A stretch of DNA of 19,415 bases from Candidatus Dormiibacterota bacterium (GTDB taxonomy: Bacteria; Chloroflexota; Dormibacteria; Aeolococcales; Aeolococcaceae): NCBI GenBank assembly GCA_027451645.1, contig DAIDIX010000005.1:1-19415 (forward strand), read 5' to 3'. How positions within the stretch are numbered: position 1 is the stretch's first letter; each line of letters opens with the position of its first letter. Under the pieces are notes generated by a model, which was not told the origin of the DNA, made no database searches, and worked only from the letters and a program-made list of their open reading frames with translations. A program made the translations under genes and the position numbers. Positions 15,530-19,415 of the stretch are shown here, one piece after another.

Positions 15530-16630
15530 CTAGCCGAGTCCATTCCCCGCCTGTGCCTGGACAGGCGACCGCTGCTGCACCCGGGGAGCACCTCCAGCCG
15601 CAATCATCATGCGTCCGTCCTGGAGGCTGTGGTCAATGGTCGTTCGTGGTGAGAGGTATTCTGCCCGCACAGAATGCTCCCTCGCATGCCGTCCGATCGT
15701 GCCAAGCACAGCATGGTCAATCCCTGCAAATCCGGATCCAGCAGTGATCTTCACGCCTGCTGCTCCGCCTGTACGGGCATACATCCGTGGCTCAGCATCG
15801 AATCCCGCCTGCTTCAGGACATCGACAACTGCATCATCGAATGCAGTCATTGCCGTTTCAGGATTCCCGAGAAGGCGTTCAGCGCCATTGAGGGAAGACA
15901 GCTTGAACGAGGGCATCTGCATGTCCCGCTCGACAGTCTTCTCAATCTCCTGCCTGTGCGCAATGAGATCCTGAAGCACGTCTTTCGAGGCTGAGGCACC
16001 CTCTGCTGTACGAAGACGGATGCCCCAGTTCTCGTAGGGATTGAGTGGAACAACATTGGGAGCTTCCCGTCCTGCACTGTTGTAGAGCTTCTCGTACTCA
16101 TCGAGATTCACATCCCTTCCCGGATCCGAGGAGAGCTCAAACCGCCAGCTCACTCCATTCTTCATGTACGTGTCATCGATAACTGTCTCATCGTGGCGGA
16201 AGCCCTCCATCGCCTTCACGATGGCACGTGTATCCTGCTGGGCTGTTGCCCTGTGAGGAAAGTAGACAGTTACTCCCTTGTGCCGCTGCCGTTCGCCAGC
16301 AGTTGCGAGGTGGTGTTCTGTTGCGAGTTTTGCATAGAGTTTCCGCTCACCAACAACAGGTCCAACCCGCTTCCATGCTTCCATCACGTCATCGAGGGTG
16401 TCACAGTACACATGAACCTTGTAGCCACTCATCGTATCCGCAGCATCCGGTGAGTCCATGCCAAGGAAATTGTCCTTCGCTGTTTCGAGCATTGTCCGGA
16501 GCGGATCACGGGTCACATGTTCAAAGGAATGGGTCAATGGTGCCTGGTTGTGTTCAGCACGCCAGTTCTCTAGAAACATGGCTTCATCGTAGAACCAGAT
16601 GCGAAGATCCTCGCGTGCTGTCACAGCCAC
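15530..16630 (-). CDS. Unrecognised protein with OspF/SpvC/HopA1-like lyase residue pattern
   Basis: No family is certain. The 366-residue protein has no signal peptide or membrane helix. The region 70-172 carries residues in the order and approximate spacing of phosphothreonine lyases of the OspF/SpvC/HopAI1 group and the related LanL and HopA1/LxmY lanthipeptide lyases: Lys71-x-His73 in GYKVHVYCD, Lys101, Arg114/Arg116, Tyr123 in GVTVYFP, Arg163 in SWRFELSSD, and Arg172 in GRD. These enzymes eliminate phosphate from phospho-Thr/Ser. Residues 195-366 form a separate region ending in a Gln/Gly-rich tail. The frame starts at GTG 16630, with a second GTG two codons on and no clear ribosome site. 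No kinase or lanthipeptide precursor is adjacent. The function is inference; the gene itself is well supported by frame and codon use. Confidence 0.6.
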   Translation of the reverse strand: MAVTAREDLRIWFYDEAMFLENWRAEHNQAPLTHSFEHVTRDPLRTMLETAKDNFLGMDSPDAADTMSGYKVHVYCDTLDDVMEAWKRVGPVVGERKLYAKLATEHHLATAGERQRHKGVTVYFPHRATAQQDTRAIVKAMEGFRHDETVIDDTYMKNGVSWRFELSSDPGRDVNLDEYEKLYNSAGREAPNVVPLNPYENWGIRLRTAEGASASKDVLQDLIAHRQEIEKTVERDMQMPSFKLSSLNGAERLLGNPETAMTAFDDAVVDVLKQAGFDAEPRMYARTGGAAGVKITAGSGFAGIDHAVLGTIGRHAREHSVRAEYLSPRTTIDHSLQDGRMMIAAGGAPRVQQRSPVQAQAGNGLG

Positions 16631-16645
16631 GGAGCAGCAGTGTCA

Positions 16646-16665
16646 CACTTCACCCTTGCGAAGTG
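16646..16665. promoter_or_regulatory. Dyad in divergent intergenic region
   Basis: CACTTC, 8-base spacer, GAAGTG is a perfect inverted repeat in the 135-base gap between the divergent lyase-like gene and the sugar-type transporter. It could be an operator shared by both. Confidence 0.35.
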
Positions 16666-16765
16666 GCACCACGAACGTGCTGGCGTGGAAACTCTGTCAC
16701 AGGCACTCCACACTGGCATCTTCTCCTGCATCATCCCTACACACACATCCTTCAGGAGCCGCCCC

Positions 16766-18088
16766 ATGACGTCAGCTGGGAAGACCACAATCACGCGACA
16801 TGTTGTCATTGCCTCGATGTGGTTTGGCATCTCCTTCCTCTGGGGCTCCTTCCTTGCAATAGTGCTGCCCTTTCTCCTTGTGCCACAGCACATCAGTGCT
16901 GGAAATCCAGCTCTTGTCTCCCCCGCCTTCAAGAATTCCGCTCTTGCAATACTTGAAGGCTTTGGCCTCGTCTTCGCCCTTGTCATCCAGCCTGCTGCAG
17001 GTGCATTCTCCGATACGCTCCGCACACGGTGGGGACGACGGCGTCCACTCATCGTCATTGGTGTACTCGTTGGCATTGTCGGGCTCATCCTTATGGAGTT
17101 CACCTTCAGCTTTGTCCTCATGATTGTCATGTACTGCCTTCTCCAGTGTGGAATGAATGTTGCGCAGGGGGCATATCAGGGACTCCTCCCTGATGCCATT
17201 CCTCCCTCTGAGCGGAGCCGTGGATCCGGTTTCATCGGGGTTTTCCAGCTGCTTGGCCAGGCTGCAGGAACAGTGAGTGCTGGATTCATTGATCCCAGAC
17301 CGATGTGCGCTGTCGTGGCTGCAGTACTCCTTGTCATCCTTGCAGTGACAGCATTTGGTGTCCACGAGGAACCCAGGCTGCGGCTGGAAAAGTCGGAAAA
17401 GGAACCCATCCCTTCTCCCTCTCCTGCGAGGAAGCTCACTGGCTACTTCGCGGATTTCCGGGGACACAGAGACTTCCTCTGGGTCGTGCTCAGCAGATTC
17501 TCCGCATATACGGGCCTTGCTGGCATTGAACGGTTTGCGGCCAACTACCTTCGGGACACGTATCGTGGCCACTTCACTCTCTTCGGATACAGCTTCACCT
17601 CGGATGCACAGGCAACATCAATTGTCGTTCTCACTGTGCTCATCCTCTCGCTCGTGACGACATATCCAGCAGTGTCCCTCAGCAGGCGCATCGGACGTCG
17701 CAAGGTGCTTATTGTGGGTGCTGTGTCAGGTGGTGTGGGCGCACTTCTCCTCATGATGGCCGGATCCCTCTCCCAGGCAGTCTTCGATGCAACGTTTCTC
17801 GGCATCTGCACAGGATGCATGTTCTCTGTTGACTGGGCGTACATGGTTGACCTCTCTCCAAAAGACAAGGCAGGAAAGTTCCTCGGATTCTCGAACATCG
17901 CGACTGCCGGTTCCCAGGCTGCAGTTCCAACCATCATGGGACCTGTCATCGATGCTGTGAACCGGCACACGGGAACTGGAGGATATGCAGTGCTCTTCGC
18001 TGTGTCAGCAGTCTTCTTCTTTCTTGGAGCAGGGATCCTTTCCCAGGTACAGCACCAGGCAGTAGGTGAAACGGATGTTGCCGTGTAG
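16766..18088 (+). CDS. MFS transporter, 12 TM, glycoside/sugar-type
   Basis: Membrane permease of 440 residues, starting at ATG 16766 with AGGAG 7 bases upstream; the frame extends further up to GTG 16640 without protein-like sequence. Motif A is GAFSDTLRTRWGRRRPLI (residues 79-96), with Asp83 and the RWGRRRP run characteristic of the GPH and SLC45-like sugar carriers rather than drug exporters. A second copy of the pattern, SRRIGRRK, follows the central loop. About twelve hydrophobic segments are separated by a charged central loop (EEPRLRLEKSEKEP). Uptake of a sugar or glycoside by proton or cation symport is the most likely role. No sugar-catabolic operon surrounds it. It converges on the acyltransferase gene with a 7-base gap. 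Confidence 0.88.
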   Translation: MTSAGKTTITRHVVIASMWFGISFLWGSFLAIVLPFLLVPQHISAGNPALVSPAFKNSALAILEGFGLVFALVIQPAAGAFSDTLRTRWGRRRPLIVIGVLVGIVGLILMEFTFSFVLMIVMYCLLQCGMNVAQGAYQGLLPDAIPPSERSRGSGFIGVFQLLGQAAGTVSAGFIDPRPMCAVVAAVLLVILAVTAFGVHEEPRLRLEKSEKEPIPSPSPARKLTGYFADFRGHRDFLWVVLSRFSAYTGLAGIERFAANYLRDTYRGHFTLFGYSFTSDAQATSIVVLTVLILSLVTTYPAVSLSRRIGRRKVLIVGAVSGGVGALLLMMAGSLSQAVFDATFLGICTGCMFSVDWAYMVDLSPKDKAGKFLGFSNIATAGSQAAVPTIMGPVIDAVNRHTGTGGYAVLFAVSAVFFFLGAGILSQVQHQAVGETDVAV

Positions 18089-18095
18089 GAACCGT

Positions 18096-18836
18096 TCAGA
18101 GAAGGTTCGTGAGGCTCCTCCTGAGGATATGCACACCGTTCCATTTCCTCGGTCTGTAGAGTGCAGCCACACGCTTTTGTCCTGCTTCCACTGTCTCCCC
18201 GATGCTCTCCATGGCCATGAATGGCGTTCCAATGGTGACATTCACTGTCTTCCATAGCCAGAGCGTCTTCGTTCCTGCAAGTCCCACAGGAAGGATGGGG
18301 ACATTCGCATGAGTGGCAAAGTGTGCGAAGCCACTCCTGAACGGGAGGAGAGTCCCCTCACCAGTTCCAAACTGGCCCTCGGGGAAAAGGGCCACTATTC
18401 CCCCTGCATCGAGGCACTGGTACACTGCCTCGTACAGTTCTGGTCCATTGCCACCGCCTGGCACGACTGGAAGATATCCCCCAACCTGCCTCAGCACCCA
18501 CCACTGGAACGGATGTCTGCTCACACCTTCCGGATTCCCGAGGAAATGGATCCTCGGTGCTGATGGAAAGGAGAGGAGGAGTGCAAATGCATCGAGCCAT
18601 CCCAGATGGTTCGCAATAAGGACACAGGGGCCATCCACCCTGTTCTCCTTTCCCAGGACATCAAACCGGAAGAGGAACCTCACGATTGGCCCAAAGATCC
18701 ATCGTGCTGCCAGGAAGCCGGGAGTCGGCCTCCGCTGGATGGGGAAGAGGTCGGGGGGAAAGCGGGAGTGTGATGTCATGAGTGACCAAGGGACGGAAGA
18801 GAGGAAATCCTGCACGAGCGAGGATACCACCTCCAT
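18096..18836 (-). CDS. 1-acyl-sn-glycerol-3-phosphate acyltransferase family protein (PlsC-like)
   Basis: Transfers an acyl chain to a lysophospholipid or related acceptor at the inner face of the membrane. The 246-residue protein has the catalytic HX4D box in NHLGWLD (His77, Asp82) and the substrate-binding FPEGQFG (151-157), followed by GLAGT near 184. One membrane-embedded hydrophobic segment precedes the HX4D box (about 41-58). The first 20 residues are poorly conserved in style, and ATG 18779 would remove them; neither start has a strong ribosome site. It is divergent from otsA. The acceptor (lysophosphatidate or another lipid) is not determined. Confidence 0.87.
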   Translation of the reverse strand: MEVVSSLVQDFLSSVPWSLMTSHSRFPPDLFPIQRRPTPGFLAARWIFGPIVRFLFRFDVLGKENRVDGPCVLIANHLGWLDAFALLLSFPSAPRIHFLGNPEGVSRHPFQWWVLRQVGGYLPVVPGGGNGPELYEAVYQCLDAGGIVALFPEGQFGTGEGTLLPFRSGFAHFATHANVPILPVGLAGTKTLWLWKTVNVTIGTPFMAMESIGETVEAGQKRVAALYRPRKWNGVHILRRSLTNLL

Positions 18837-18893
18837 TCTCCAGTGGCCCTACCACACACTGTTCCAGATTTTTGCCCGCTGTCCAACCCCGAA

Positions 18894-18912
18894 CGCCCAA
18901 GTCGGATGGGCG
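18894..18912. promoter_or_regulatory. Dyad upstream of otsA
   Basis: CGCCCA, 7-base spacer, TGGGCG is a perfect GC-rich inverted repeat 43 bases before the otsA start, in the 119-base divergent gap with the acyltransferase gene. It may be an operator or an mRNA leader hairpin. Confidence 0.35.
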
Positions 18913-18955
18913 TATCATGTGCCTAAGGACAGGCTCCAAGGTGCGGAGGAACGAC

Positions 18956-19415
18956 ATGCCAACCATTGGGCCATACATACGTCGTCTCATCCAGCATGTA
19001 CAGCCACTCATTGTTTCGAACAGGGCTCCGCTTTCCCTCGTTCCTGCAGATCCTTTCCGCGGGGAACGGGAACAGCTCGTCCGGGGAAGTGGTGGGCTCG
19101 TATCAGCAATGCTCACTCTTGCAAATGCGACACATGCGATCTGGATTGCTGCTGCCCGAAATGAGCGTGACCGCATTCTCGCCTCACGTGCAGAGCCAGA
19201 TGGGACAGCAACACTCCGTGCAGATGATGGAACACAGTACCGCGTGGGCTTCGTCGACATCGAGCACGAAGCGTATGACATGTACTACAACGTCATCAGC
19301 AACCCCCTTCTCTGGTTCATCCACCACTATCTCTGGGATCTCGCAAGGGAACCGCTTATCGATGCCTCCATCCATCGGGCCTGGACTGACGGCTACGAGC
19401 TTGTGAACAGAAAGT
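18956..19415 (+). CDS. otsA: Alpha,alpha-trehalose-phosphate synthase, N-terminal part (3' end outside window)
   Basis: Makes trehalose 6-phosphate from UDP-glucose and glucose 6-phosphate (GT20 family), giving an osmo- and desiccation protectant. The first 153 codons are present. Start ATG 18956 has GGAGGA at 18945-18950, five bases upstream. LIVSNRAP (18-25) is the family N-terminal strand, RGSGGLVSAM (43-52) the glycine-rich loop that contacts sugar phosphate, and YYNVISNPLLWFIHHYLWD matches the conserved Tyr/Asn/Trp/His block of OtsA. The N-terminal 17 residues before the strand are longer than in enterobacterial OtsA. The frame is open to the window edge. otsB is not seen in this window. 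Confidence 0.92.
   Translation, partial: MPTIGPYIRRLIQHVQPLIVSNRAPLSLVPADPFRGEREQLVRGSGGLVSAMLTLANATHAIWIAAARNERDRILASRAEPDGTATLRADDGTQYRVGFVDIEHEAYDMYYNVISNPLLWFIHHYLWDLAREPLIDASIHRAWTDGYELVNRK

Noticed and set aside
16640..16765. 42-residue N-terminal extension of the sugar-type transporter
   Set aside because: It lacks a ribosome site, contains an intergenic dyad, and the family starts just before TM1. ATG 16766 has a well-spaced AGGAG.
18092..18115. Bidirectional terminator between convergent transporter and acyltransferase genes
   Set aside because: GAACC-10-GGTTC is only 5 bp with a large loop, overlaps the acyltransferase coding end and has no T-run.

Overview
The window reads as an ordinary chromosomal stretch of a monoderm (Gram-positive type) bacterium with about 55% GC. 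The pointers are a MurT-GatD isoglutaminyl synthase (made by bacteria that amidate peptidoglycan D-glutamate), an adenosylcobalamin-dependent ribonucleotide reductase, an OtsA-type trehalose-phosphate synthase and an ECF sigma factor. Chloroflexota or Actinomycetota would fit, but the sequence alone does not settle it. Coding DNA favours GCA for Ala, CTC/CTT for Leu and TCC for Ser. This bias leaves many long antisense open frames that are not genes. I saw no tRNA, rRNA, CRISPR array, insertion sequence or transposase.

Layout. (1) 1-5518, minus strand: a tight four-gene run in the order 2-hydroxyacid dehydrogenase, compact GH31 glycosidase, HAD-IIB phosphatase, and a single-chain MurT-GatD fusion that leaves the window at base 1. 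The last three genes overlap or nearly touch. (2) 5597-8001, plus strand: a histidine phosphatase, then a 14-helix DHA2-type exporter. An inverted repeat lies in the divergent gap with the first block and another before the exporter. (3) 8026-11324, minus strand: nrdJ and, downstream, a small one-helix membrane protein, separated by a strong hairpin. A 400-base gene-poor leader with three hairpins lies upstream of nrdJ. (4) 11726-13901, plus strand: a hypothetical protein with a disordered tail, an ECF sigma factor, and a one-helix membrane protein that may be its regulator. (5) 14000-15520: an aldehyde dehydrogenase. (6) 15530-16630, minus strand: an unrecognised protein whose spaced Lys/His/Arg/Tyr residues resemble OspF/SpvC/HopA1-type phosphothreonine lyases. 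(7) 16766-18088: an MFS sugar-type transporter. (8) 18096-18836, minus strand: a PlsC-like acyltransferase. (9) 18956 to the edge: the 5' part of otsA.

How the genes fit together. There is no single pathway. Envelope and carbohydrate functions recur: peptidoglycan amidation, glycosidase, sugar-type transporter, phospholipid acylation, trehalose synthesis and an ECF sigma factor. The two most unusual items are the MurT-GatD fusion, read directly from one unbroken frame, and the lyase-like protein, which is an inference from residue pattern. Start codons were moved inward from the longest open frame wherever a Shine-Dalgarno sequence or a non-coding inverted repeat argued for it.
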